Positions 15,854 through 24,738 of a stretch of 64,000 nucleotides of DNA are shown here, piece by piece. Source of the stretch: Chryseobacterium limigenitum (GTDB lineage: Bacteria > Bacteroidota > Bacteroidia > Flavobacteriales > Weeksellaceae). The stretch covers positions 62,001 to 126,000 of the forward strand of contig NZ_FPKW01000009.1 of NCBI RefSeq assembly GCF_900114875.1, in the 5' to 3' direction. The translations under genes were made by a program, and so were the position numbers. Below the pieces are notes generated by a model. That model ran no database searches. It worked only from the letters and a program-made list of their open reading frames with translations, and had not been told where the DNA came from. The stretch's first letter is position 1. Every line of letters begins with the position of its first letter.

Positions 15854-16564
15854 TTATGCCAATCGATTCAGACAAGCAAGTTCCGGAGTACTACGAACCT
15901 CGTCTAGCCGATAGTAATATTCATCTCCGGCATTTTTCAAAGGTCTTTCTACCCTAAAGGAATAGTGCCGTTCATCCACCTCTGTAATAACTACAGGTAT
16001 GGCTTTACGTCCATCATTGGAGATCCAGGCCTCATCTCCGACATTAAACTTCTCTGGTACTCTTTTGCTGTAGTGTAAAGGAATAACATTTTTCACGAAA
16101 ACGATTTTTCTAATATCATTTTTAGGTGTTGGTGTTTTTGTTACTATTTTATCCTTATTTGGCTGCAGACTGCGTTTAATATTTGCATTGTAGCTTTTCC
16201 ACGCATTTTTCAAAGCATTGACAGCTTCTCTTGCAGCACTTTTTGATCCTAAATATGATTCATAGTTCTCAAGATTGTCAAATGACGGCCATGTGCTATC
16301 CGTTTTCACGTCTCTGGCCAGATCGCCTAGCGGTGAATCCCTGTTGACCTGTTTGCTCAACCAATCGGTGAATGTTAGATGTGCTACAATGGTATGAGAT
16401 GGTTGTGGCTCTGCATCAAAACTCCTAAGGCAGTGTTTCCAGTTTGAAAATCCATATTTTTTGGCAGTAATATCCAAAGCCTCAGTATGCTGAATTCCAA
16501 GTTCTCTTTTAAGCTTTTTTGCTTGTAGTTTATAAAAACTGATCGTATGATTGTTCGGTTCCAT
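15854..16564 (-). CDS. Unknown protein with N-terminal glyoxalase-related-like helical domain
   Basis: I cannot assign a function. The 236-residue protein starts with a helical segment (about residues 8-50: LKRELGIQHTEALDITAKKYGFSNWKHCL) that resembles the small 'glyoxalase-related' domain found at the ends of several plasmid and phage-linked proteins. Residues 65-170 are charged and without clear motif. The C-terminal 65 residues (KFNVGDEAWISNDGRKAIPVVITEVD) look like an SH3-like beta barrel. No signal peptide or membrane helix is present. It lies alone between a terminator and a short inverted-repeat element, downstream of the nuclease gene on the same strand. Confidence 0.55.
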   Translation of the reverse strand: MEPNNHTISFYKLQAKKLKRELGIQHTEALDITAKKYGFSNWKHCLRSFDAEPQPSHTIVAHLTFTDWLSKQVNRDSPLGDLARDVKTDSTWPSFDNLENYESYLGSKSAAREAVNALKNAWKSYNANIKRSLQPNKDKIVTKTPTPKNDIRKIVFVKNVIPLHYSKRVPEKFNVGDEAWISNDGRKAIPVVITEVDERHYSFRVERPLKNAGDEYYYRLDEVRSTPELACLNRLA

Positions 16565-16595
16565 TGAATTTCTCTTTTATTTCACAAGAAATAAA

Positions 16596-16690
16596 TGTCA
16601 CCCACTAACCACTACTCTTGTGTATGAAACAAAAGTTATTCAATTAAAAAGAATTACAGTGCTTATCAGCTTTGCTACTAGTGGGTGGCA
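16596..16690. repeat. 95-bp segment bounded by 12-base inverted repeats
   Basis: TGTCACCCACTA at 16596-16607 is matched in inverted orientation by TAGTGGGTGGCA at 16679-16690 (11 of 12 bases). The interior is AT-rich and non-coding. It could be a MITE-like insertion or a chance pair of operator half-sites upstream of the gene that starts at 16564. Confidence 0.4.
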
Positions 16691-16772
16691 GGCTCTGTAG
16701 AGTAGACCTACACAAATATATAGAAACTAACCTAATAAACATGATATAATCAAAGTTTATTTAGAAACTATT

Positions 16773-17426
16773 TTAAATAATATCTGAGAGACCTTTTCCG
16801 AACCTTTGATCTCCCTTTCGAATATCGATCAGTTCATCTATATTTTTGCCGGTATATTTTTTTGAAAATTCATAAAGCTTGTTCCAATATTGAGAACTGT
16901 CATTTTTATGTCTTCTGACAATTCGAATATCGTGATGTCTTCCTGTTGCTTCTCCATATTCATCGGTCGTAGGAATTGAGTAGATCAGATAATCAGCCAA
17001 ATGATGAAACTCCGAGTGATCAAATATCTCCGTATCAATAAGCGATTTCGATACCTGGGCGTAACGACTGTCAAAAAGTTGACGGTCATTCATAAATATT
17101 GAATAGAGACATTCATGAATATAAGTTGTTATATCTTTTCCACGAAAACGATAAATACAATCGATCTGTTTATTTCCCAGCATCAGTGCATCTCTCCATT
17201 CGTCTCTCCACTCGTCATGAAATTCTTTACCGTCAAGCTCGATGGCAACCAGATAGTCATTAGATCTCAATAAAAAGTCCAAGCGAAAAAGTCCGGCGGA
17301 ATTTCGGATCTCATATTGTGGTATGATCTCAAAACGGTCATTCACAAACTTTTCAAATTGCTGGATGAAAATTTCTTCCAGAGGACTTTCAAGTTGGTTT
17401 CTGTTGATATGGATGGTGTTACTCAT
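16773..17426 (-). CDS. DUF559-like PD-(D/E)xK endonuclease
   Basis: The 217-residue protein begins with LESPLEEIF, the usual start of DUF559/Vsr-like nucleases, followed by FRLDFLL (D50) and VAIELDGKEFH (E63, D65, K67). Together these make a PD-(D/E)xK catalytic core. The remaining 140 residues are helical and unfamiliar. It lies 118 bases downstream of the dnaE2-like gene on the same strand, so it may be part of, or hitchhike with, the mutagenesis cassette. A short in-frame duplication (DEWRDEWRD, residues about 71-79) is visible right after the catalytic lysine. Nuclease fold is likely; substrate unknown. Confidence 0.65.
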   Translation of the reverse strand: MSNTIHINRNQLESPLEEIFIQQFEKFVNDRFEIIPQYEIRNSAGLFRLDFLLRSNDYLVAIELDGKEFHDEWRDEWRDALMLGNKQIDCIYRFRGKDITTYIHECLYSIFMNDRQLFDSRYAQVSKSLIDTEIFDHSEFHHLADYLIYSIPTTDEYGEATGRHHDIRIVRRHKNDSSQYWNKLYEFSKKYTGKNIDELIDIRKGDQRFGKGLSDII

Positions 17427-17544
17427 AATTATAAAATTAGTAATATATTTTGTAGATCAGATCATTATTATTGAAGGTCAGTCTTTTATCACGAATTTTA
17501 TTCTGATTAAATTTTTATAATATTGCTCCAAATAGGCTCGTGCG

Positions 17545-20500
17545 TTATCGTAACATTTTATGTCGGGGCAATCCGATCTCTTTTTCATGCGGATAAGGTT
17601 CCCTAAAAGTTAAGCTCACATCTTCACGAAGGCTCCTTTCTATTTCGTGGGCTTTATACTTGTCCATTGAATAACGTGGATCTGCGATCAGCGGCATCTT
17701 TGCCATCTTGGTAATGGTTACTGTAGGAAAATGATAATCGACCTCAACCGTTCCCAGTAATAGGTAGATCCCACCTTCTTTAAAAGGAAACCTTCTCAGG
17801 CTGTCCGGAAAATGGGCGGTATCAAAATATTCCCCTTCAGCATCGATCCAGGTTCCGAAATACATATCATCTTTCTTTCCGGGATGATCTTTCTTTTTAA
17901 TGGGCACATGCTTTCTGGAGATCAAATAGGCCAGCATCTTGACCTGTTTTTTATGATATTTCAGCAGATCCCTCACCAGCACATGGCCTCTGTACTTAGT
18001 TTTCAGCAGGTCAAACATAGAAAAGGAGACAGGAAAGCCCAATATCTCAATTTCATCAAAAGCATCTTCAAATTGATTCCGTTCAATAACCGGCAGTTGA
18101 TAATCCTTCTGCGGCTCATCAAATAAAGAAATGACTTTTATTCTATATTGCCCTTTAGACAATAGAAATCTGGCTTCGATCAGCAATTCATGTTTTTGTT
18201 TCCCTGTAGATCTGAAGGCGCCAATAAAAATGAGTATCTGCAGTGACTCTATACCGATGGGCACTCTTTTAATAAAATCCTCAAGTGATGTATAATCTCC
18301 ATTGTTTCTTCGTTCGTCAGTAATGAGCTGCTTGAGCGAGGCTTCCAGTTTTTCAATGTGCATAAAACCCAGGTATACGTCTGTTCCATACACTGTCGTC
18401 TGAAATTCGCTGAGGTTAACACAGGGATTATGAATGGTCGCTCCTGCCATTTTTGCCTCGTGAACATATACTTCCGTCCGGTAAAATCCACCACCGTTGT
18501 TGATGGCTGAGACCATAAATTCAATAGGGTAGTAAACCTTTAGATAGAGACTCTGATAGCTTTCTACGGCATAGGAAGCGGAATGTGCCTTGCAGAATGA
18601 ATACCCAGCAAAAGATTCGATCTGGCGATATACTTCCTGGGACAATTGTTCAGGATGTCCTTTTTTCCTGCAAGACTCAAAGAATTCATCTTTTAGTTTC
18701 TGCAATGCAGATAAAGAACGGCCTTTGCCACTCATGGCTCTGCGCAAGACATCACCGTTTTCTGCAGAAACACCACCGAAATGAAGGGCAATTTTGATGA
18801 CATCCTCCTGATAGACCATGATTCCATAGGTTTCTCCCAATTCCTTTTCAAAAACCTCGTGAAAATATTCAAACTGATCAGGATGGTTATGCCGAAAGAT
18901 ATACTCCTGCATCATCCCGCTCTGTGCCACACCGGGACGGATAATGGATGAGGCAGCCACCAAAACCTTGTAATTCTCACACTTCAATCTTCTCAACAAG
19001 CCCCGCATAGCAGGCGATTCAATATAGAAACAGCCAATCGTCTTTCCGATACTCAGATATTCGTTGCACTTGGCCTCATTTTTTGAGATCCTTGTATCCT
19101 CAATGTCGACAGTGATCCCTCTTTTTTCTTCGATCAGTCTGACCGTATCTTTTATGGTTCCCAATCCTCTTTGTGATAGAATATCAAATTTTTCGAGACC
19201 GATCTCCTCTGCGGTATGCATATCAAATTGTACGATCGGGAATTCCTTTGGGGGAAATTCCAAGGCAGAATAGTTCGTGATCGGTTCCTCTGAGATCAGG
19301 ATCCCACAGGAATGCATACTTCTTTGGTTAGGAAAACCTATCAGTAATTTCTCATATTTGTAGATCTCCTGAACGATGGAATTCTGATCATGCTGATCTT
19401 TCGGTCTTTTGGAGAGCTGATCGAGTTCATCTTTTGGCAATCCGAATACTTTGCCCAGTTCCCTGAATCTAGATCTGCTTTTAAATTCTACATTGGTCCC
19501 ACAGAATGCCACATGGTCTTTTCCATATTTTTTAAAGATATATTCCAATATGGCATCTCTGTTCTTCCAGCTCCAGTCGATATCGAAGTCAGGAGGTGTC
19601 TTCCGGTTAAGATTCAGAAACCTCTCAAAATAAAGATCCAGTTCCAAAGGACATATGTCAGTGATCCCGATGCAGTAGCTGACAATGGAGTTGGCACCGC
19701 TTCCTCTTCCGACATGCATAAATCCTACACTTTTGCTGTATTGTACAATATCCCAGGTAATTAAAAAGTAACCGCAAAAATTCAACTGGTCAATAACTGC
19801 CAATTCTTTTTCCATTCTTTCCCTGGCTTGCCCATTATCAAGAGAATAGCGATCACATAAGCCTTCAAAAGCCAACTGATTCAGCAGTTTGAAATCATTT
19901 TCTTTGCTATTGGTATAATATTTTTTATTTTTTGGTGTCTTGAAGTCAAAATCGAAACTGCAAGCATTGACAATATATTTGGTGTTTTCAACGATCTCCG
20001 GATATTGGGAATACTTGTCTAACAGTCCTCTTTTACCAATAAAGGTCTCATTGCTTTTACAGTAGTCATCTTCTGTAAGTTTGCTGAATAAAGTATTTCC
20101 TGCTATTGCCCGTAAAACTTTATGCAGTTCATATTCCTCATCTGTCTTAAAAGTGACCGGTTGCAGGATGACCATTTTATGGATCAGAGCTTTTAGTTCA
20201 GGATTGAACAGCAGGTTTATCTCATCCTGTCTTATTCCTATAAATTCATGGTCCAGCAGTTGTTCAGGAATATTTTTTAAAGGATAGATCACAAAAGTAT
20301 TTTCCAGTTCAGGATTAGCTTTAGGAATCTCAATTCCTTCACAATTATAATTGGTCAAAAGCCTGTTGATCTCTGCGATACCTTTTGGGTTTTTTGCAAG
20401 ACATATATAATACTGTTCATTCTCAATCCGTACATCAACACCGACGATCGGTTTGATTCCATTATCCTGACAAAGCCTGTAAAACTGGTAGATACCGGTA

Positions 20501-20622
20501 ACCGTATTGATATCACTCAGTGCCAAAACCTTTAATCGATGGTCAACAGCCAGCTGGACCAGATCTTCAATAGAGATGGTTCCGTAACGTAAACTGTGAT
20601 ATGAATGGCAATTCAGAAACAT
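17545..20622 (-). CDS. dnaE2: DnaE2-like error-prone DNA polymerase III alpha subunit
   Basis: The 1025-residue protein has an N-terminal PHP domain (HSYHSLRYG, residues 6-14), the nucleotide-binding GRGSGANS loop at 306-313 and the catalytic PDFDID motif (D345, D347) of C-family polymerases, with helix-hairpin-helix and OB-fold regions toward the C-terminus. It is about 130 residues shorter than housekeeping DnaE. Its coupling, nine bases after a Y-family polymerase gene and under a LexA-like regulator, is the classic arrangement of the inducible translesion DnaE2/ImuC type. A second, replicative dnaE is expected elsewhere in the genome. Subclass is inferred from context and length. Confidence 0.82.
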   Translation of the reverse strand: MFLNCHSYHSLRYGTISIEDLVQLAVDHRLKVLALSDINTVTGIYQFYRLCQDNGIKPIVGVDVRIENEQYYICLAKNPKGIAEINRLLTNYNCEGIEIPKANPELENTFVIYPLKNIPEQLLDHEFIGIRQDEINLLFNPELKALIHKMVILQPVTFKTDEEYELHKVLRAIAGNTLFSKLTEDDYCKSNETFIGKRGLLDKYSQYPEIVENTKYIVNACSFDFDFKTPKNKKYYTNSKENDFKLLNQLAFEGLCDRYSLDNGQARERMEKELAVIDQLNFCGYFLITWDIVQYSKSVGFMHVGRGSGANSIVSYCIGITDICPLELDLYFERFLNLNRKTPPDFDIDWSWKNRDAILEYIFKKYGKDHVAFCGTNVEFKSRSRFRELGKVFGLPKDELDQLSKRPKDQHDQNSIVQEIYKYEKLLIGFPNQRSMHSCGILISEEPITNYSALEFPPKEFPIVQFDMHTAEEIGLEKFDILSQRGLGTIKDTVRLIEEKRGITVDIEDTRISKNEAKCNEYLSIGKTIGCFYIESPAMRGLLRRLKCENYKVLVAASSIIRPGVAQSGMMQEYIFRHNHPDQFEYFHEVFEKELGETYGIMVYQEDVIKIALHFGGVSAENGDVLRRAMSGKGRSLSALQKLKDEFFESCRKKGHPEQLSQEVYRQIESFAGYSFCKAHSASYAVESYQSLYLKVYYPIEFMVSAINNGGGFYRTEVYVHEAKMAGATIHNPCVNLSEFQTTVYGTDVYLGFMHIEKLEASLKQLITDERRNNGDYTSLEDFIKRVPIGIESLQILIFIGAFRSTGKQKHELLIEARFLLSKGQYRIKVISLFDEPQKDYQLPVIERNQFEDAFDEIEILGFPVSFSMFDLLKTKYRGHVLVRDLLKYHKKQVKMLAYLISRKHVPIKKKDHPGKKDDMYFGTWIDAEGEYFDTAHFPDSLRRFPFKEGGIYLLLGTVEVDYHFPTVTITKMAKMPLIADPRYSMDKYKAHEIERSLREDVSLTFREPYPHEKEIGLPRHKMLR

Positions 20623-20631
20623 AATAAAATA

Positions 20632-21774
20632 TTAAAGTAATAGACCTGATGCTCTCCCGACACTGGATGGACCGAACCTGTCCTTCAGATGATCCATTGT
20701 CTGATACAAAGAGATCAGTTCTTCCGTATCTTCAAAAAGATCCATCTGATGAAGGCCATGAACCAGACCGGTAAACCTGACACCGATCAATCGGATCCTC
20801 ATTCTTCTTGTGTAGACCTTATTGAACAGTTCCAAAACATACCGCAATAAGGTATGGTCAGCCGAAGTATAGGGGATCCTGCATTGTTTGGTCTCCGTAT
20901 CAAAATTGGCATACCTGATCTTAATGGAAACCGTTGAGGTCAGCCATTTTTCGTGCCTCAGCTGATAACAGAGCTTTTCAACCATTCCTGACAATACACT
21001 TCTGATATTCTGAATATCGATAGTGTCCTGAGAAAATGTATTCTCCGTCGAGATCGATTTTCTTTCACAATAGGGTATGACCGGCGTTTCATCGATACCG
21101 TGTGCTTTCTTCCAAAGTACCGTTCCATTCTTTCCGACCAGTTCCTGTAATACATCGACCGGCATCTCAGAAAGGGTCTTTATGGTCTTGACACCTAATC
21201 TGGAAAACAACTGGAAGGTCTCAGGCCCCACCATCGGGATCTTTTTTATCGATAACGGATTTAAGAAAGGCTGGACATCCAATGCTTTTACCTCCAATTT
21301 CCCAATAGGCTTGGATTCACCCGTCCCGATCTTGGAGACCGTCTTATTGGTAGAAAGGGCAAAGCTGATCGGCAAGCCTGTATTTTTCATCACGGCATCG
21401 GCAACTTCATTCGTCCATTGGTAACAGCCAAAGAATTTATCCATTCCTGAAAGATCCAGATAAAATTCATCAATGCTTGCTTTTTCCAATACCGGTACTT
21501 TTTCCTGAATGACCTCGGTCACCACATGTGACATATTGGAATAATATTCCATATCACCTTTGATCACTCTGGCTTCAGGACATAACCTCAAAGCCATCCT
21601 AATGGGCATTGCCGAGCGGACACCGAATTCCCTCGCCTCATACGAGCAGGATGCCACCACACCACGGTCACCGCCTCCAATGATCACGGGCTGTTTCTCC
21701 AACACAGAGTTTTTCAGCCGCTCACAGGATACGAAAAATGTGTCCAGGTCCATATGTGCAATTGCTCTTTCCAT
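20632..21774 (-). CDS. dinB: Y-family translesion DNA polymerase (DinB/Pol IV-like)
   Basis: The 380-residue protein contains the Y-family catalytic signatures: AIAHMDLDTFF (D9, D11) and ASIDEFYLDLSG (D102, E103), with the YEAREFGVRSAMP steric region between them and HhH and little-finger domains behind. A beta-clamp binding motif, QMDLF, is visible at residues 343-347, so it should dock on the sliding clamp. It is transcribed leftward from a shared intergenic region with a LexA-like repressor and is followed nine bases later by dnaE2. The second Met (M8, at 21753) is an alternative start, since a -7-like TAAGTTTG element lies right against the first ATG. Confidence 0.87.
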   Translation of the reverse strand: MERAIAHMDLDTFFVSCERLKNSVLEKQPVIIGGGDRGVVASCSYEAREFGVRSAMPIRMALRLCPEARVIKGDMEYYSNMSHVVTEVIQEKVPVLEKASIDEFYLDLSGMDKFFGCYQWTNEVADAVMKNTGLPISFALSTNKTVSKIGTGESKPIGKLEVKALDVQPFLNPLSIKKIPMVGPETFQLFSRLGVKTIKTLSEMPVDVLQELVGKNGTVLWKKAHGIDETPVIPYCERKSISTENTFSQDTIDIQNIRSVLSGMVEKLCYQLRHEKWLTSTVSIKIRYANFDTETKQCRIPYTSADHTLLRYVLELFNKVYTRRMRIRLIGVRFTGLVHGLHQMDLFEDTEELISLYQTMDHLKDRFGPSSVGRASGLLL

Positions 21775-21809
21775 ACTGCAAACTTAGTCACGTTTTTAAA
21801 CAAATTATG

Positions 21810-21836
21810 TATATTTGTTGTCATAAATTATGACAA
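21810..21836 (+). promoter_or_regulatory. Promoter -7 box and 19-bp palindromic operator of the mutagenesis cassette
   Basis: TATATTTG (21810-21817) is a full -7 match for the rightward regulator gene. It is followed directly by TTGTCATAAATTATGACAA (21818-21836), a perfect palindrome around one central base. The palindrome covers the expected transcription start and one candidate start codon (21830), and lies about 45 bases from the dinB start. It is the best candidate for the autorepressor's SOS-type binding site controlling both directions. No clear -33 element is seen. Confidence 0.65.
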
Positions 21837-22606
21837 TGTCAATTTTTGCAGATAACATCGTGTTTTTAAGAGGTAAGAAAAATCTAACGCAGCAGAAGCT
21901 GGCGGATGAACTCATTCTTACCAGATCGAGATATGTTTCTTATGAGTATGAAAAGGCAGAACCGCCAATTGATGTGTTGATAAGGATCTCCAAATATTAC
22001 AATATCAGCATTGATCTTTTAGTTACTGTTGACATTCGAAAATATCCAATTGATGATATTTTGAATCTGCCCAATAATCGGGTAGTCTTACCTATTGTTG
22101 TGGATAAGGATGGTAATAATTACATTGAGATCGTTCCACAAAAAGTTTCAATGGGTTATTTGAAAGGCTTCAATGATCCTGGCTATATTGAAAAACTTAT
22201 GAGGATTCTTCTGCCATTTTTAAAAAATGGAAAATACAGAGGCTTTCTGGCAGACGGCGATTCAATGCCACCTTTTGCCGATCAATCTATAATTATCGGA
22301 GAATATGTTGAAAAACTGGATGACCTTAAACCTGATAAGGATTATGTTTTTGTGACTAAGGAAGGTATCACTTATAAGACATTTTTAAAGAGAAATAAAA
22401 AATCAATTATGGTAGCAGCTGATAATTTATTTTATGAACCTTATGACATTGCATTAGGGGATATAGTTGAAATATGGAGTTATGTAATGGGAATTTTACC
22501 TAAAGACTATAAACCTTTAATGCCGGATTATGCCAATTTAAAAATGATGATTGGGGATTTGAAGACCACGATTCTTAACCTGGAAAATAAGGTTTCTAGT
22601 TTTTAA
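21836..22606 (+). CDS. LexA-like XRE/S24 autocleaving repressor
   Basis: Residues 5-65 form an XRE helix-turn-helix (NLTQQKLADELILTRSRYVS), and the rest is an S24/LexA peptidase domain. Numbering from the upstream ATG at 21830, the nucleophile is S145 in DGDSMPP, the general base is K183 in TYKTF and the likely cleavage pair is M108-G109, which replaces the usual Ala-Gly; spacings agree with LexA. It should repress itself and the divergent dinB-dnaE2 operon until DNA damage triggers self-cleavage. Both ATGs (21830 and 21836) fall in or at the edge of the operator; 21836 gives the normal family N-terminus (MSIFADNI). Confidence 0.85.
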   Translation: MSIFADNIVFLRGKKNLTQQKLADELILTRSRYVSYEYEKAEPPIDVLIRISKYYNISIDLLVTVDIRKYPIDDILNLPNNRVVLPIVVDKDGNNYIEIVPQKVSMGYLKGFNDPGYIEKLMRILLPFLKNGKYRGFLADGDSMPPFADQSIIIGEYVEKLDDLKPDKDYVFVTKEGITYKTFLKRNKKSIMVAADNLFYEPYDIALGDIVEIWSYVMGILPKDYKPLMPDYANLKMMIGDLKTTILNLENKVSSF

Positions 22607-22668
22607 ACATAGTCTGTTAATTAAAGACCTTCCCAAAAAGAAAATTAAAAACACAAATGATAAAAAAA

Positions 22669-22688
22669 TATCCCATAGAAATGGGATA
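22669..22688. terminator. Hairpin between regulator and alkB
   Basis: TATCCCAT (22669-22676) and ATGGGATA (22681-22688) form an 8-bp stem with a four-base loop about 60 bases after the regulator stop. There is an A run on the left but no strong T run on the right, so termination of rightward transcripts would be weak. Confidence 0.45.
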
Positions 22689-22721
22689 GCATAAAGAAAA
22701 ATATTTTAAAAGAAAATTGCA

Positions 22722-23336
22722 ATGGGCCAGCTGACTTTATTTGATACTGAAGAATTTTACGAATTTCCAAAAGACCTTTTGGAATATAAAGAAAATTTCT
22801 TGAGCAGGGAAGAGGCGGATCGATTGAAAGACCATCTGTTTAAAACGGCTCCATGGGAACAACGTACCCAGAAAATGTATGATAAGACAGTCATAACCCC
22901 ACGACTAACCGCCTGGTATGGTAATGACAAAAAATCTTACGAATCGGCTGATAATAATACTTCAAGTACCAATCCCTGGACTCCGGAGTTGCTGGCATTA
23001 AAAGAAAGAATTGAACAAGAATTTGGTTGTAGGTTCAATGGGGTTCTATTAAACCTTTATCGTGACCAAAATGATTCAGTAGCTTGGCACAGAGATAAGG
23101 AAAGCAGATATGGAAAAAGACCTGTTATTGCATCTATCAGCCTTGGACAGACCAGAAACTTTGATTTCAGAAAAAAAGACCATCATCAGAGCAAATACAG
23201 TCTGCCACTTCCAAACGGTTCATTACTGATTATGAAAGGGGATTTACAGGAAAACTGGGAACATCGGATTGCCAAATCTACTATACCAATGAAAGAACGA
23301 ATTAATCTGACATTTCGAATGATTCGTGAAAGTTAA
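22722..23336 (+). CDS. alkB: AlkB-family alkylation-repair dioxygenase
   Basis: The 204-residue protein is a 2-oxoglutarate/Fe(II)-dependent AlkB homologue that would reverse N-alkyl damage in DNA or RNA. Iron ligands H123 and D125 (WHRDKE) and H181, and the 2-oxoglutarate arginines in RINLTFR (193-199), are all present, along with the substrate loop region FGCRFNGVLLNLYRD. The N-terminus reads MGQLTLFD; QLTLF closely fits the beta-clamp binding consensus and is not needed for catalysis. Location beside the SOS-type regulator suggests a damage-response link, though a hairpin separates them and no copy of the palindromic operator is seen in front of it. Confidence 0.87.
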   Translation: MGQLTLFDTEEFYEFPKDLLEYKENFLSREEADRLKDHLFKTAPWEQRTQKMYDKTVITPRLTAWYGNDKKSYESADNNTSSTNPWTPELLALKERIEQEFGCRFNGVLLNLYRDQNDSVAWHRDKESRYGKRPVIASISLGQTRNFDFRKKDHHQSKYSLPLPNGSLLIMKGDLQENWEHRIAKSTIPMKERINLTFRMIRES

Positions 23337-23474
23337 TATATATATAATTACTGGCCTTGTCAAAATAGGATTGGATTTAATAAATAATTTGTAGCAATAT
23401 TAAAAATTACATCTTATGCAATATTTCGCTTTATATTTCTATCTTTAGTTTCATATATTAATCATTAGATGTGA

Positions 23475-23750
23475 ATGAAAACAATTGATTGGTCACGTTT
23501 CAATTCTGATATTTTTACGCATTTTTGTAATGCGTTACTATCTTTTGAATTTGGAAATAAGTTTATACCTTTCAGTGCACCAGGTAACTACTTAATTACC
23601 TTATTTAAACCTCCTTTAACAAATAATTCGCCTCATCTTGAACTCAAAGTTTTCAGTCAACTCATTGTTGAAAAATTAAATTTGTTTGTGAAAAAAATAA
23701 TTACAACTTTAATTGGTGAAGTCTCCGCTAATACTAATTTGCCATTTTGA
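23475..23750 (+). pseudogene. Truncated remnant of an N-terminal nuclease-like domain
   Basis: The 91-codon frame starts like the N-terminus of large defence NTPase-nuclease proteins: WSRFNSDIFTHFCNALLSFE, then FGNKFIPFSAPG. In intact homologues I recall, SAPG leads into an RDGGIDG-type nuclease strand; here the similarity stops at that point and the rest (about residues 38-91) is unrelated, ending in QLIVEKLNLFVKKIITTLIG. This looks like a deletion that fused the start of such a gene to other sequence. It could instead be a short real gene of unknown role. It marks the left edge of the AT-rich accessory region. Confidence 0.5.
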
Positions 23751-23823
23751 AATAATTACTATTTCAATATAAATTGTTGTAAGATTATTTTTCTGGTTGT
23801 AAGGAAAGTATTAGGCTTAAATT

Positions 23824-24675
23824 TTATAAATCATGATCAATAATAATCTCCCTTAGTTTATCAGTTATATTGAATTTCGTATGTTCAAATGAAAGGTCTT
23901 GAAAAAGTTGTATTATTAATTCAGTTACAAAATCAATTTTTACTGCAACTAGAAAGCCTTTATCTTTATGATTCTCGGTCATAATTCCAACAAGATAATA
24001 TTTAGAAATTCCGTTTTCATCTTTATCGTTAAAATCAGGAACATGCCAGAGGCCACTACCACTAATCCCTTTCAATTCTTTTGTTATCTGTGGTAAATTA
24101 GAATTTAGAGGTATTACTTTTCTTTTATACTTGACCAAAATAAAATTATCTCTATTGAAACCAAATTTTTCATACGTTTTTTGATCAACTGTTTCAGTAA
24201 TAAATTTAACAGGAATTGGTTTAAATTCAGCTTTACCAGCAACTTTCTTAACGCCGCTTACAGGATATCCAGAAATGAAATAATATCCTTCATCATCTAA
24301 TATATGATTTGTACTGATCTGTTCTGGAGTAATAAATTTCCATTGTTGATCATCAAAGTGTTTGTTCATACGTGGGGAAAACTTAAAAAGAGAAAAGTCT
24401 ATATCATCAGATTGATTACCATCTTGAAAAGTTGTAGCTAGTACTCCATTTAAATTCAAAACCTTAGTTCCCCCTGACGGAACTATCAAACCTTTCCAGT
24501 CTTGTATATTTAAAAGATGCCCAGCGCTAATTAAATATCTGGATTTTTGTGTTTTTAAATAAATTCCACAACCAACGGGTTTAGCCGAGGGGGGTGCAGG
24601 TGTCAGGATTACTGGGGTATGGTTAAGAATTGCATTATTTATGCTCGGGAATAGTTTAATAAGGTCTTTATTCAT
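23824..24675 (-). CDS. Trypsin-like serine protease, no signal peptide
   Basis: The 283-residue protein has a chymotrypsin-fold pattern: H53 in SAGHLL, an Asp in DDIDFSLFKF (D91 or D93) and S205 in GISGSGLW, in the right order and spacing for a catalytic triad. There is no signal peptide, membrane helix or PDZ domain, so it would act in the cytoplasm, unlike most bacterial trypsin-like proteases. It lies 63 bases downstream of a GIY-YIG-like gene on the same strand, and the two are probably co-transcribed. Cytoplasmic trypsin-like proteases occur as effectors or triggers in several anti-phage systems, which the island setting supports; the target is unknown. Confidence 0.62.
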   Translation of the reverse strand: MNKDLIKLFPSINNAILNHTPVILTPAPPSAKPVGCGIYLKTQKSRYLISAGHLLNIQDWKGLIVPSGGTKVLNLNGVLATTFQDGNQSDDIDFSLFKFSPRMNKHFDDQQWKFITPEQISTNHILDDEGYYFISGYPVSGVKKVAGKAEFKPIPVKFITETVDQKTYEKFGFNRDNFILVKYKRKVIPLNSNLPQITKELKGISGSGLWHVPDFNDKDENGISKYYLVGIMTENHKDKGFLVAVKIDFVTELIIQLFQDLSFEHTKFNITDKLREIIIDHDL

Positions 24676-24738
24676 ATCAATTATAATAATAACATTCGCA
24701 TTATTTAACTTAAAATTTGTGAGTAAAAGTTATTTTAA

